Below are positions 17,196-26,314 of a stretch of 64,000 nt of DNA, in pieces. Each line of letters opens with the position of its first letter. The first letter of the stretch is position 1. A program made the translations under genes and the position numbers. The notes beneath the pieces were generated by a model, which ran no database searches, had not been told where the DNA came from, and saw only the letters and a program-made list of their open reading frames with translations. Source of the stretch: CAIJXB01 sp964455905 (GTDB lineage Bacteria; Chlamydiota; Chlamydiia; Chlamydiales; Rhabdochlamydiaceae); assembly GCA_964455905.1 (NCBI GenBank), contig CAYVYN010000007.1, forward strand, positions 42,352 through 106,351. Reading direction: 5' to 3'.

Positions 17196-20027
17196 ATGAA
17201 AAATGAAAATCAAGACAGCTGTCCAGTTACCCCATTACCTCACCAAATAGGACCGTATAAAATCCTACAGAAGATAGCCTCTGGTGGTATGGGAGAGGTA
17301 TTTCTAGCTCAAGATCCCTTTTGCAAACGAACCGTTGCGCTAAAAAAAATCAGAAGCGACAAGATAAATCACCCAGGACTTAAAGAACGTTTTTTAAAAG
17401 AAGTTAAAATAGCCGCAGTGCTTTCCCATCCAAGTATTATTCCGATCTACCAAATACACCAAGAACAAGATGACATTTATTATACAATGCCTCTTGTAAA
17501 AGGCGAAACACTCAAAGAAATCATCAAAACAACCCTGCAACAAGAAAAAAACGGACAAGCTACCCATCCTATAGGATCTTCCATTCCTTCTTTGATGAGA
17601 ATTTTCTTAAGTATCTGCCAAGCAATTGCCTACTCTCACGCGCAAGGGATTATTCATAAAGATTTAAAGCCTGAAAATATCATTATCGGTCCTTATGGAG
17701 AAGTTCTCATTTTAGACTGGGGCCTTGCAACTTATGTCACAAATAAAGATGAACAAGAAGACGACATTTCCTTCGACGAACTCGAAGAGGCATTCACAGA
17801 CCTTACTAAGCCAGGAAAAATCGCAGGAACCCTATCTTATCTTCCTCCTGAACGCATTTTTGGGACAAAAGCCTCGTTTACTTCAGACATCTATGCACTA
17901 GGAGTAATTCTTTATCAACTTCTTACCTTAAGAGTCCCCTTCCATCGAAAAAGTGTCAAAGAATATAAAAGACAGCTAAAGCAAGAAAAGCTTATTTCCC
18001 CTTCGGAAAAAGCGCCGTATCGAGATATTCCTCCACAACTTTCTAAAATAGCTAAAAAATGCTTAGCAAGAAAGCCTACTAATAGATACTCCTCTGTCGA
18101 AGAAATACTTGTAGATCTTAACAAATACATCGAAGGCCACGCTGAATGGGTTCCTTATTCTAGCCTGCAACTCACTCGCAAAGAAGATTGGAAATTTCAA
18201 GAAAACATTTTAGTTGCTAAACACATTGCCCTTACCCAAAAATCAGATATCATGGAATGGGTAAGTCTTATGATCGCTAAAGACCCACTGCCTGGAAAAA
18301 TTAAGATAGAAACTCATGTACATATAAAAGAAGGAAACCGTGGTATTGGATTTTTATTAAACCTTCATTCTAACGGAAATGAAAAAAACTTTTTCCAAGA
18401 CGGTTTCTTTTTATGGATTGGATCAGAACAAAATCCAGGGTGCCATCTCCTTCGCTCTAATGTAGAGCTGATGGCAAACCCTACTTTATGCTTAAAAAAG
18501 CAGTTATCACACTTTATCCGTATTGAAAAAACAGATCACCATATAAGACTCTATATTGATAATGTTCTAGCTTTCGACTATTTAAGCCACACACCATTTA
18601 GTGGTCCTTATTTCGGCCTTATATTAAAAGATGACGAATTAGACTTAGGGACGATTTTAGTCTCCAGTAGCAGTCCTAATATACAAGTAAACTGCTTAGC
18701 TGTGCCAGATGCTCTCCTTGGAATCCACCAATTTAAAGAAGCTCTTAGCAAATATCGAGAAATAGCCAACTCGTTTGCTGGAAGAACTGAAGGGAAAGAA
18801 GCTCTTTTTCGAGCTGGAATTACTCTTTTAGAAGAAGCTCAATCCAAAAAAGAAAAAAAAGCAAAAGAGTTTCTTTATCAAGAAGCTCTCAAAGAATTCG
18901 ATGAATTTAGAGAAGGAAGCGGCTCTCCCCTGGAATATCTAGGAAAATCTTTAGTCTATAAAGCAACACATGAGCTACAAGAAGAGCTTAAATGCTTGGA
19001 GCTTGCCCTTCGCAGATTTCATAAACATCCCCTTATACACCTAGTAAAAGATCAAATTCTTTTTAGGCTCCACGAAGCTTCTTATAAAGACAAAACAGCA
19101 GCGTATGAATTTGCCCTTCTTACCCTAAGGCAGCTTCCAGAGTCTTTTAGAAAAAAAGACCATTTAAAGCTCCTAGAACACCTACAAAAACACTGCGAAG
19201 AACTCCCTTTTCTTCCTAAAGAGCCTCTTTTTGAAAACCTCCCTCTACAGCTAGCCTTTTATTTAGCAAAACCAATTATTATCTTAGATATTTTAAAAAA
19301 CACAGAGGATCCCAAACAAAAAGTAAATGCCATCTACTGTTTACTATACCTTGGGTACATCAAAGAAGTTATGGAGCTCATCCCCCTGCTTTTGCCTCAT
19401 CTAGTAGAGCCTCATTGTCTTTACATCCTTCTAGAGTGGCATGAGATAGGCTTTTCAAAAATTGCAGAAAAATATTACCATTCTAAAGACTGCCTAGCGT
19501 CCCTAGATAAACAAAATGCTCTTTTGTTTTTTTTAAGCCGTTTTTCTTTTTCCAAAAAAAAAGAACAACTAGCAATGTTAAAAACAGTCACTCTTTTCCA
19601 AGAAACCTACTCGTTTTTCAAAGAAAAAAAAGTAGAGTTTCTGATCCATCTTCATAAAATAGATGCGGCGACTTTTGTTTTAGACAATCTACCAGTAGAA
19701 ATAAAACAACAAGAAACATCTCCCTTTCATCTTTTGCAAACCTGCCTTATTGGGGCAAAAGAAGGTTTACCTTCAGCAAAAAAAACACTATATCGATTTT
19801 TTGAAAGAAATTCCCCTCCTTTTTCTTATTTAATTGATTTCTACTTTAATTCTAGTCAAACAGATAAAAAAAAATGGATTGACAAAGCTTTTTTTTGGGA
19901 AAAAACACAATTATTTACTCAATTAGCCCTTCTATATAGAGCCTGTAATTTAGATAAAAAATATATATCGATGCAAAAACGGATAGAAAAAGAATATAAA
20001 ATAATTCACACCACGCACTCCCTATAA
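17196..20027 (+). CDS. pknD: Serine/threonine protein kinase PknD
   Basis: A 943-residue Hanks-type kinase with a long C-terminal part, the layout of chlamydial PknD. The kinase domain spans about 20-310: Gly loop IASGGMGEV (27-35), ATP lysine K50 (VALKKI), catalytic loop H154-K-D156-LKPEN161, metal loop D174-W-G176 in place of DFG (also the form in chlamydial PknD), and LPPERI at the APE position. After it come a beta-sandwich-like region (about 335-500) and helical TPR-like repeats (about 510-930). No transmembrane segment is obvious. It begins a unit with prfC and the MFS gene, which follow in the same direction at 67 and -26 bases. Confidence 0.93.
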   Translation: MKNENQDSCPVTPLPHQIGPYKILQKIASGGMGEVFLAQDPFCKRTVALKKIRSDKINHPGLKERFLKEVKIAAVLSHPSIIPIYQIHQEQDDIYYTMPLVKGETLKEIIKTTLQQEKNGQATHPIGSSIPSLMRIFLSICQAIAYSHAQGIIHKDLKPENIIIGPYGEVLILDWGLATYVTNKDEQEDDISFDELEEAFTDLTKPGKIAGTLSYLPPERIFGTKASFTSDIYALGVILYQLLTLRVPFHRKSVKEYKRQLKQEKLISPSEKAPYRDIPPQLSKIAKKCLARKPTNRYSSVEEILVDLNKYIEGHAEWVPYSSLQLTRKEDWKFQENILVAKHIALTQKSDIMEWVSLMIAKDPLPGKIKIETHVHIKEGNRGIGFLLNLHSNGNEKNFFQDGFFLWIGSEQNPGCHLLRSNVELMANPTLCLKKQLSHFIRIEKTDHHIRLYIDNVLAFDYLSHTPFSGPYFGLILKDDELDLGTILVSSSSPNIQVNCLAVPDALLGIHQFKEALSKYREIANSFAGRTEGKEALFRAGITLLEEAQSKKEKKAKEFLYQEALKEFDEFREGSGSPLEYLGKSLVYKATHELQEELKCLELALRRFHKHPLIHLVKDQILFRLHEASYKDKTAAYEFALLTLRQLPESFRKKDHLKLLEHLQKHCEELPFLPKEPLFENLPLQLAFYLAKPIIILDILKNTEDPKQKVNAIYCLLYLGYIKEVMELIPLLLPHLVEPHCLYILLEWHEIGFSKIAEKYYHSKDCLASLDKQNALLFFLSRFSFSKKKEQLAMLKTVTLFQETYSFFKEKKVEFLIHLHKIDAATFVLDNLPVEIKQQETSPFHLLQTCLIGAKEGLPSAKKTLYRFFERNSPPFSYLIDFYFNSSQTDKKKWIDKAFFWEKTQLFTQLALLYRACNLDKKYISMQKRIEKEYKIIHTTHSL

Positions 20028-20094
20028 AAAATAGCTTTATTTGAACAGCACCTATTGTGTATCCTTATTACCAAAACAACACACAAAGTGCTTT

Positions 20095-21696
20095 ATGACA
20101 GAAAATATAGACTCTATAGAGAAAGCTGTAGCCGAAAGAAGAACATTTGCAATTATTAGTCACCCCGACGCCGGAAAAACAACGCTGACAGAAAAGCTGC
20201 TCCTTTACTCGGGAATGCTTCTTACAGCTGGGGTTGTAAAAGGCCGTAAAGGCAGAAAGGCGGCGACCTCTGACTGGATGGCTATGGAGCAAGAAAGGGG
20301 AATCTCTATTACCTCTTCAGCTATGCAGTTCACGTATAAAGACACTTTAATCAACGTCCTTGACACCCCTGGCCATGAAGACTTTTCAGAAGACACCTAT
20401 AGAACTCTAACGGCAGCCGACTGCGCCATTATGGTGATTGACGCATCCAAAGGGGTCGAAAAACAAACTCGTAAGTTATTTGAAGTCTGTAAACTACGAA
20501 AAATACCAGTACTTACATTTATCAATAAAATGGATATGCCAGGAAGAGACCCCCTGGATCTTATGAATGAAGTAGAAAACGTCTTAGGAATAGCTTCAAC
20601 AGCACTCAACTGGCCAATTGGCACAGGAAAAGAATTCCAGGGAGTTTTCGATAGAGTGACGCAAGAATGTGTGTTTTTCACAAAAACCTCTCATGGTGGA
20701 GCTCAAAAAGCTGATATTGTTCGCTACCCTCTAGATAGTGAGGAAGCAAAACTCAAAATAGGAAAACAAGCCTATGAATCACTTTTAGACGAACTTTCAC
20801 TACTAGACTCTGCTGGCAACACATTTAGTAAAGAACATTTCCTCCTAGGTGATGTGACACCGGTATTCTTTGCATCAGCCTTAACTAACTTTGGGGTTGA
20901 GCCCTTCTTTGATGCATTTATCCATTTAGCACCAAGTCCCTCTAGTCGACTAGCGAACCTATCTGACGGCAAAGAAGTTTTAATCGACCCCGTCAAAGAA
21001 CCTTTTAGTGGATATGTTTTTAAACTACAAGCCAACATGGATAAACAGCATAGAGATAGTATGGCTTTTATTCGTATTTGTTCTGGCAGGTTTGAGCGTA
21101 ATTTACTTGTTAAAAACGAAAGACTTGGAAAATCTGTAAGACTTTCTAGGCCACATGGTATGGTTGCAGGAGAAAGAACAACACTTGATTTTGCCTATCC
21201 AGGCGATATTATAGGGGTCATTAATCCAGCCTTTTTTTCTATTGGAGATACTATTTCTCTATCGGGAGGGTTTTCGTTTAAGCCCTTGCCTCAATTTCAA
21301 CCAGAAATCTTTGCAACACTGCACCCTAAAGATGTAGGAAAAAGAAAATCTTTTGATAAAGGTATCCTCCAGCTTATCAGCGAAGGAGCCATTCAAATGC
21401 TAAAGCCCCTTGAAGGAATTGGGGATCTAATTTTTGCTGCGGTCGGGCAACTACAATTTGAAGTAATGCAATACAGACTTAAAGATGAGTATGGCGTTGA
21501 AACAACCCTATCTAAGCTTCCCTACCAATGTAGCGCTTGGATTTTAGGAGACATGAAAAGTTTTAATAAAACAAGCAGCGCACTTGTTGTAGAAGATAAA
21601 GAAAAAAGACCTATGGCGCTTTTTACAAGTACCTGGGATAAGCAATACTGCATTAAACAAAACCCTAAACATGAGTTTGCCGATGTCTCTATTTAG
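20095..21696 (+). CDS. prfC: Peptide chain release factor 3
   Basis: Translational GTPase that recycles RF1/RF2 after peptide release. G1 is SHPDAGKTT, the switch region ERGISITSSAM, G3 DTPGHEDFSEDTYR, and G4 NKMD. The motif EKAVAERRTFAIISHPDAGK at the N-terminus is specific to RF3 rather than EF-G or LepA. I use the ATG at 20095 (MTENIDSIEK), which gives 533 residues, the normal length. The frame is open further upstream to a TTG at 20041, but that adds 18 residues with no family counterpart. It lies 67 bases after pknD and its end overlaps the MFS gene start by 26 bases. Confidence 0.95.
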   Translation: MTENIDSIEKAVAERRTFAIISHPDAGKTTLTEKLLLYSGMLLTAGVVKGRKGRKAATSDWMAMEQERGISITSSAMQFTYKDTLINVLDTPGHEDFSEDTYRTLTAADCAIMVIDASKGVEKQTRKLFEVCKLRKIPVLTFINKMDMPGRDPLDLMNEVENVLGIASTALNWPIGTGKEFQGVFDRVTQECVFFTKTSHGGAQKADIVRYPLDSEEAKLKIGKQAYESLLDELSLLDSAGNTFSKEHFLLGDVTPVFFASALTNFGVEPFFDAFIHLAPSPSSRLANLSDGKEVLIDPVKEPFSGYVFKLQANMDKQHRDSMAFIRICSGRFERNLLVKNERLGKSVRLSRPHGMVAGERTTLDFAYPGDIIGVINPAFFSIGDTISLSGGFSFKPLPQFQPEIFATLHPKDVGKRKSFDKGILQLISEGAIQMLKPLEGIGDLIFAAVGQLQFEVMQYRLKDEYGVETTLSKLPYQCSAWILGDMKSFNKTSSALVVEDKEKRPMALFTSTWDKQYCIKQNPKHEFADVSI

Positions 21697-22963
21697 TTTT
21701 TTTCGAACCCTTTCGATAAAAAACAAAGGACTATCCAACCTGTTTGAAGGAAAAGCTCAGCAAGCGCTTCTTTGGATGAATCTATCTGCTGAGCCGTTTG
21801 TTGTAATCTACGCGTTACTCCCCTTCATTTTACGCAAAGATTTGCACGCCTCTTTACTTCAGATCTCTATTTTAACTGCTCTAAGACCGGTTCTTCCCAT
21901 TTTCTCGTTTTATTGGAGCGCTAATTTAACAAATAAAAAACACCTACTGCGTTCTAATCTTATAGGAGCTTGGGCTCTTGCTAGAATTCCGTTCTTGTTT
22001 ATTCCCTGGATAGATAACGTGTGGTACATCATTTTTTGCTGCGCCGTTTATGAATTTTTTCATAAATCTGGGATTCCTGCGTTAATAGAGATTCTAAAAA
22101 TCACACTTTCAAAAGAAACACGAGAAAAAACGTACGCCTTTTATTTTGTATTAAGCTTTTTAGAAAGTATTCTTCTTGGTCTTTTTATAGGAGGACTGCT
22201 TGACCTGCATCCTAAAGCATGGCAATTCCTTTGTAGTCTAACGGCAATCTTGGGGCTTAGCAGTCTTTGGATACAGCTGAAGGTGCCAATTCCAGAAGAC
22301 AGCAAAACAATTAAGCAAATAGAACCAAAGACAAACAGGCTCCTTAAACCATGGAAAGAAGCCTTTCTTCTGCTAAAAAAAAGAAAAGACTTCGCACACT
22401 TCCAACAGGGCTTTATGATCGGCGGATTTGGCCTTATGCTCATGACTCCAAGCCTTTCCTTATTTTATGCAGACTACCTCAAATTAGCGCACTCACAAGT
22501 GATTACAGGACGCTCGATTTTTATGGGAATTGGAATCGTACTTTCTTCATATTTTTGGAGAAAATCATTAAGTAGCTCTACAACAAAAACAATTCCTCTT
22601 CTTTCTTTAAAAATTCTTATAGGATTTGGACTATTTCCTTTGACTTTACTTTTATCTCCTCTTGGAATGGAGTGGTTTTACCTATCTTTCCTTTTTTATG
22701 GAGTAGCTCAGGCTGGAAGCCACCTTCTTTGGAACCTTTCTGGAACCATATTTTCTGATAAAGAAGATAGCTCTCCTTTTTCTAGGGTAAATATTTTAAT
22801 GGTTGGATTAAGAGGAATTGTAGCTCCCCTTTTAGGAGGGATGTTATGTAAACTCCTAGGACCTACTCCTGTTTTACTACTTGGAGCCTTCATTTGTTTA
22901 AGTGGAGCTTACTACATGCGTCCAGAAAGAAAACAAAAAGAAGTGTTGCCTAGTTCTTTTTAA
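21671..22963 (+). CDS. Major facilitator superfamily transporter
   Basis: A 430-residue polytopic membrane protein with about twelve hydrophobic segments, for example VVIYALLPFIL, VWYIIFCCAVYEFF, LGLFIGGLLDL, GGFGLMLMTPSLSLF, SIFMGIGIVLSSYF, and the last helix VLLLGAFICLSGAYYM. The cytosolic loop between helices 6 and 7 holds KPWKEAFLLLKKRKDF. The substrate is unknown. The start (ATG 21671, or ATG 21683) lies inside the end of prfC, so translation is probably coupled. The stop overlaps the convergent histidine phosphatase gene by 4 bases. Confidence 0.85.
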   Translation: MSLPMSLFSFFRTLSIKNKGLSNLFEGKAQQALLWMNLSAEPFVVIYALLPFILRKDLHASLLQISILTALRPVLPIFSFYWSANLTNKKHLLRSNLIGAWALARIPFLFIPWIDNVWYIIFCCAVYEFFHKSGIPALIEILKITLSKETREKTYAFYFVLSFLESILLGLFIGGLLDLHPKAWQFLCSLTAILGLSSLWIQLKVPIPEDSKTIKQIEPKTNRLLKPWKEAFLLLKKRKDFAHFQQGFMIGGFGLMLMTPSLSLFYADYLKLAHSQVITGRSIFMGIGIVLSSYFWRKSLSSSTTKTIPLLSLKILIGFGLFPLTLLLSPLGMEWFYLSFLFYGVAQAGSHLLWNLSGTIFSDKEDSSPFSRVNILMVGLRGIVAPLLGGMLCKLLGPTPVLLLGAFICLSGAYYMRPERKQKEVLPSSF

Positions 22964-23484
22964 TGAAGCAACCGCGCTTGCCAGCCATAATCCCCGACAG
23001 GCTTAAAATGAACAAGGCCACAGTTATGTAGACTCCAATCATGATTTTCAATTTGGAGATGGTAACAAATAGCTCTATGAACTCCCCCGTGAGAAACAAG
23101 AAGAGGAATACCTGGGGCTGCTAAAGCTTTATTAAGGCCATCAATGACCTGCTGTAAAAAACACTCTGTCTCGTTCATAGTCCCACCAGATTCTAAAGCG
23201 AGCACCTTTAGCCAAGTTCTATCATAACACTCTTTCAGCTCTTCAAGGACTTCCCCTTTTCCCTTTGTTGCAATGTGCATCGTATCCCTAGCTCTAACAA
23301 GAGGACTATGGTAAAATCTATCTATGGATAATTCCGCTAAGATAGTGCCTAAAATAGAAGCTTGCTTTTTTCCTTTTTCATTTAAAGGGACATCCACACC
23401 TGAGCCTGCAAATATTTTTTGGACATTATAGTCAGTTTCCCCATGACGAGCAAAATAAAACTCTTTTCGTATGTCTAACACCAT
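22960..23484 (-). CDS. Histidine phosphatase family protein (phosphoglycerate-mutase-like)
   Basis: A 174-residue enzyme of the histidine acid phosphatase superfamily. The phosphohistidine motif is R13-H14-G15-E16-T17, followed by the typical LNEKGKKQA helix. The second catalytic His is in LLVSHGGVHRAICYHL. The short length fits small phosphatases (CobC/GpmB/SixA-like) rather than true glycolytic mutase. The substrate cannot be specified. It lies 16 bases downstream of an exported protein gene on the minus strand and is probably co-transcribed with it. Confidence 0.87.
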   Translation of the reverse strand: MVLDIRKEFYFARHGETDYNVQKIFAGSGVDVPLNEKGKKQASILGTILAELSIDRFYHSPLVRARDTMHIATKGKGEVLEELKECYDRTWLKVLALESGGTMNETECFLQQVIDGLNKALAAPGIPLLVSHGGVHRAICYHLQIENHDWSLHNCGLVHFKPVGDYGWQARLLH

Positions 23485-23500
23485 TTTATCCAGCTCCTTG

Positions 23501-24235
23501 TTATTCTAAATATGTGTCTAATCGGTTAAACCATCCCTTCAACCATCTTTCTTCCCCTCTTTCTTTAGGGGCATTTTCTACTCTTTTTTGTAGAAGCCTT
23601 TTGGATTCTTTTACAAAATCAGCTAAAAGATTTGTAGAAGAATCCGGAATACCTTCTAAAACCTGAATAAGCCCCCACCCTTGGTTTTGATAAGCCTCAG
23701 AAGCCCGCAAACCTGTTCCTTTAAAATTTGCGTAGTCAATTAAGGCATATAATCCCTTAGGATCCTTTAAAAATTTTTGCAAGTTCTTATAAGCTGGATT
23801 TTTTTCATCTATTTGACTAATTGCAGTTTCTAATCTTTTTGCAATGAATAGAGCTTGCAATCCTCTTGTTTCAAATAGCATTTTTCGTAAAAAAACAGCT
23901 TCTTCTGCATCTTTTTTATCTAAAAACTCTTTTCGATTTACCCAAGGGGCTGTTTTTTTGCGTAGCCAATCAGGTAAATCAACCGATTCTTTCTCTAAAA
24001 ACTGTAAAAGAGCAGGAAAAGTCTCTTCAAAAGGCCCCTGATAGCCTTCTGGATACCAAATAAAATGACCTATTCCCAAGGAAAGAAATTCTTCGCCGAC
24101 ATTCCAATGCAAAAGACCATCTAAAGTGCCTCTGCACTCATTTTTCCAAATTTTATCTCCAAGCAAAACCGCTTCTTGTGGCGTAATTGTAAAAGAAAAA
24201 AAAGGTAAAATCAAAACAAAAAATAGTAGTTTCAT
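23501..24235 (-). CDS. Exported conserved hypothetical protein
   Basis: A 244-residue protein with a short signal peptide (MKLLFFVLILPFFSFTITPQ). The mature part begins IWKNECRGTLDGLLHWNVG, then EEFLSLGIGHFIWYPEG. A Glu followed by a Gly-rich turn and GIGHF/WYP is vaguely reminiscent of lysozyme-like folds, but no family assignment is safe. The second half is helical (LIDYANFKGTGLRASE, WGLIQVLEGIPDSS). A periplasmic location is likely. The start has a GGGAGCC Shine-Dalgarno. First gene of a two-gene unit with the histidine phosphatase. Confidence 0.7.
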   Translation of the reverse strand: MKLLFFVLILPFFSFTITPQEAVLLGDKIWKNECRGTLDGLLHWNVGEEFLSLGIGHFIWYPEGYQGPFEETFPALLQFLEKESVDLPDWLRKKTAPWVNRKEFLDKKDAEEAVFLRKMLFETRGLQALFIAKRLETAISQIDEKNPAYKNLQKFLKDPKGLYALIDYANFKGTGLRASEAYQNQGWGLIQVLEGIPDSSTNLLADFVKESKRLLQKRVENAPKERGEERWLKGWFNRLDTYLE

Positions 24236-24277
24236 AGAGGCTCCCTTATAAAAAAGAGCATACAGTAAAAGAGGATC

Positions 24278-25195
24278 TTACATCCACTTTTTTCGATAAA
24301 ACCAATATCCACAAAGAACTGAAATAGCAGTCATAATAATAAGTAATATATAAAAAGCGCCAGAGCTTTCAGCAATTGGCAAGCGAACGTTCATCCCATA
24401 AATACTAGCAATCATATTCGGCATACTAAACACAATAGTCAAGGCTGTTAGAAGTTGAATCGTTTTCGTTAATTTGTTAGCAAATACAATTTGATAGGAA
24501 TCCCTTAGAGATCTAATGTTTTTCAAAAGCGTATCGCATAAATTATCTGACTGTTTTACAGAATTTAACACATCATCTAAATCATGATATGTTTTTTTAT
24601 CAAAAACCTGGGGCTGTAAATTAAGCAACTCTTTGAGAGCTTCCCCTAAAGGATCTAGTGAAGAAAGATATTGGTTTAATATTTCTTCTGATTCCGTTAG
24701 TGAAAATATATCTTCACTATCTACTCCGTGGATTTCCTTTCTTTGAGCCATAACACTATGTCGCACCTTGCGAATCTGATTGCTAAATTCTTGAGAAATT
24801 CTTTGGAGTATTTGTATTAGAAGGTCTGAATAAGAAAAGCCTATACCTAAATCTTTTCTTTCTAAAATTTCCCTAACAATAAAAGATTTAGAAGGAGATA
24901 TGGCAACAAAGAGTTTTTCTGAAAAAATAATCAATAAAGAAATAGTATGTAGGTGTCCTTCTTGTTCAACCGGATGTCGCAAAAAAAGCAAAAAATTATC
25001 TTGTACTTTTTCAACTCTAGGAATTTCATGACGGTCTAACGAATCAATAATATCAGCTTCGTGCAGTCCCGTAAATTTACAGATAGCCTCAATATCCTTT
25101 TTGTCTGCTTTTTCCGCATAAAGAAAGGACTCCTTCCCAATATCACTAGCTGGAGAAAAACAGCCTTCTTCTTGCTTGTTATAAAATAAAAGCAT
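24278..25195 (-). CDS. corA: CorA-family divalent cation (Mg2+/Co2+) transporter
   Basis: A 305-residue homopentameric channel subunit. It has a large cytosolic N-terminal alpha/beta plus long-helix domain, then two C-terminal membrane helices: LTKTIQLLTALTIVFSMPNMIASI and AFYILLIIMTAISVLCGYWFYRKKW. The signature Y-G-M-N lies between them (IYGMNVRLP), the selectivity filter of CorA. The basic C-terminal end (YRKKWM) is also typical. It is monocistronic on the minus strand, with a 134-base divergent region to the Inc-like gene. Confidence 0.94.
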   Translation of the reverse strand: MLLFYNKQEEGCFSPASDIGKESFLYAEKADKKDIEAICKFTGLHEADIIDSLDRHEIPRVEKVQDNFLLFLRHPVEQEGHLHTISLLIIFSEKLFVAISPSKSFIVREILERKDLGIGFSYSDLLIQILQRISQEFSNQIRKVRHSVMAQRKEIHGVDSEDIFSLTESEEILNQYLSSLDPLGEALKELLNLQPQVFDKKTYHDLDDVLNSVKQSDNLCDTLLKNIRSLRDSYQIVFANKLTKTIQLLTALTIVFSMPNMIASIYGMNVRLPIAESSGAFYILLIIMTAISVLCGYWFYRKKWM

Positions 25196-25329
25196 ATAAT
25201 AAACCTTTAATCTTTAACTTTACATTGCATTGTAAAATAATTACAGTCAATTGTTTTATGAAAACAAATTGCTTTTAAACAAAACCATAGATAAAATAAC
25301 TAAAAACATTAATCAAAAAGGATCCTTTT

Positions 25330-26178
25330 ATGAGCCTTCACGTAAATACTAACCAAAGCGCTTGGAAAAATCAGTTCTTGAATAACGCTAAAAAAATGGC
25401 AGACGATTACCTACAACCTAAAAAATCTCTATATGAAACGCTATTTTTCCCTTCTACAACCGCTCAAGTAGCTCGCATGAACCCAGGATATAGACTCTCT
25501 AGAAATACTTGGTATTATAGCTCACCGATTAACATTGGCAATTCCTATTCCCTTTTTAACAGCCAACCCACTGTAAATATTACAACAGAAAGTACCAAGA
25601 AAGAAACTAAGGAAAAAGAAGAGTACTCAACTACAGCAAAAGTCGCTGCGGGAATTTGTCTATTAGCGTTTGCGGCAACCTTTGGCCACGCGCTTAGGCT
25701 CAGACAAGATAAACAAGACACACAGGATTGTCTTAGAAAAGTAAAGACTCAAATAGAAAATGAAAACTCAACTAAAGTAAGGGATTTCCCTAAAAGAACA
25801 ATCCTTGAAAGCACTGAAACGATCGTCGACTCTCTAAATTTGATTGTTAAAATAGAAACTCAAAGAATTAACCAATATACAAAATCTATTTTTATAGGTT
25901 TACTCGGAGCTGGCGCTACATTCGGAGGCGTCATTTTTACCGCTCATGTTTTAGTTCCTGTTGGAATTACCCTAATGGTGGCTTCTTTAGCGGTTTCCCT
26001 ATTCATCTATACGCTAAATGCAGGAGAAAACGCCATAAAAAATGAATACACGAACATCCAAGAAGTGATATCGGGAATCACCGACTCTTCTATAGGGGGC
26101 GCAATCCCTATGGCTGAAGCTCATGTAATCGAGGAGCTTGTTTTCCCTTCCGCTCCACCTTTATCTGACCAAACCTAA
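25330..26178 (+). CDS. Inc-like hypothetical protein with two hydrophobic lobes
   Basis: A 282-residue protein of unknown function without a Sec signal. A shorter hydrophobic stretch is at about 107-128 (AKVAAGICLLAFAATFGHAL). A long bilobed hairpin is at about 185-235 (FIGLLGAGATFGGVIFTAHV and PVGITLMVASLAVSLFIYTL), the spacing typical of inclusion-membrane (Inc) proteins. Soluble ends flank it; the C-terminus is Pro/Glu rich (EELVFPSAPPLSDQT). AAAAAGGATCC supplies the Shine-Dalgarno. Type III secretion into an inclusion membrane is an inference from this architecture and from neighbouring accessory genes. Confidence 0.65.
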   Translation: MSLHVNTNQSAWKNQFLNNAKKMADDYLQPKKSLYETLFFPSTTAQVARMNPGYRLSRNTWYYSSPINIGNSYSLFNSQPTVNITTESTKKETKEKEEYSTTAKVAAGICLLAFAATFGHALRLRQDKQDTQDCLRKVKTQIENENSTKVRDFPKRTILESTETIVDSLNLIVKIETQRINQYTKSIFIGLLGAGATFGGVIFTAHVLVPVGITLMVASLAVSLFIYTLNAGENAIKNEYTNIQEVISGITDSSIGGAIPMAEAHVIEELVFPSAPPLSDQT

Positions 26179-26259
26179 GTCAAACAGTCCTATATTGCTC
26201 AGATTGCTTAGGAAGGAATCTCTTCTAGCAGTAAATCTGACGATATATAACAGAAACTC

Positions 26260-26289
26260 ATGAGAGCTATTTTTGCAAATAGCTCTCAT
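26260..26289 (+). terminator. Hairpin after the Inc-like gene
   Basis: A perfect 13-base stem, ATGAGAGCTATTT / AAATAGCTCTCAT, with a 4-base loop. No U-run follows, so either a weak terminator or an mRNA 3'-end structure. Confidence 0.6.
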
Positions 26290-26314
26290 AATTACACAGT
26301 GAAAACCATAAATA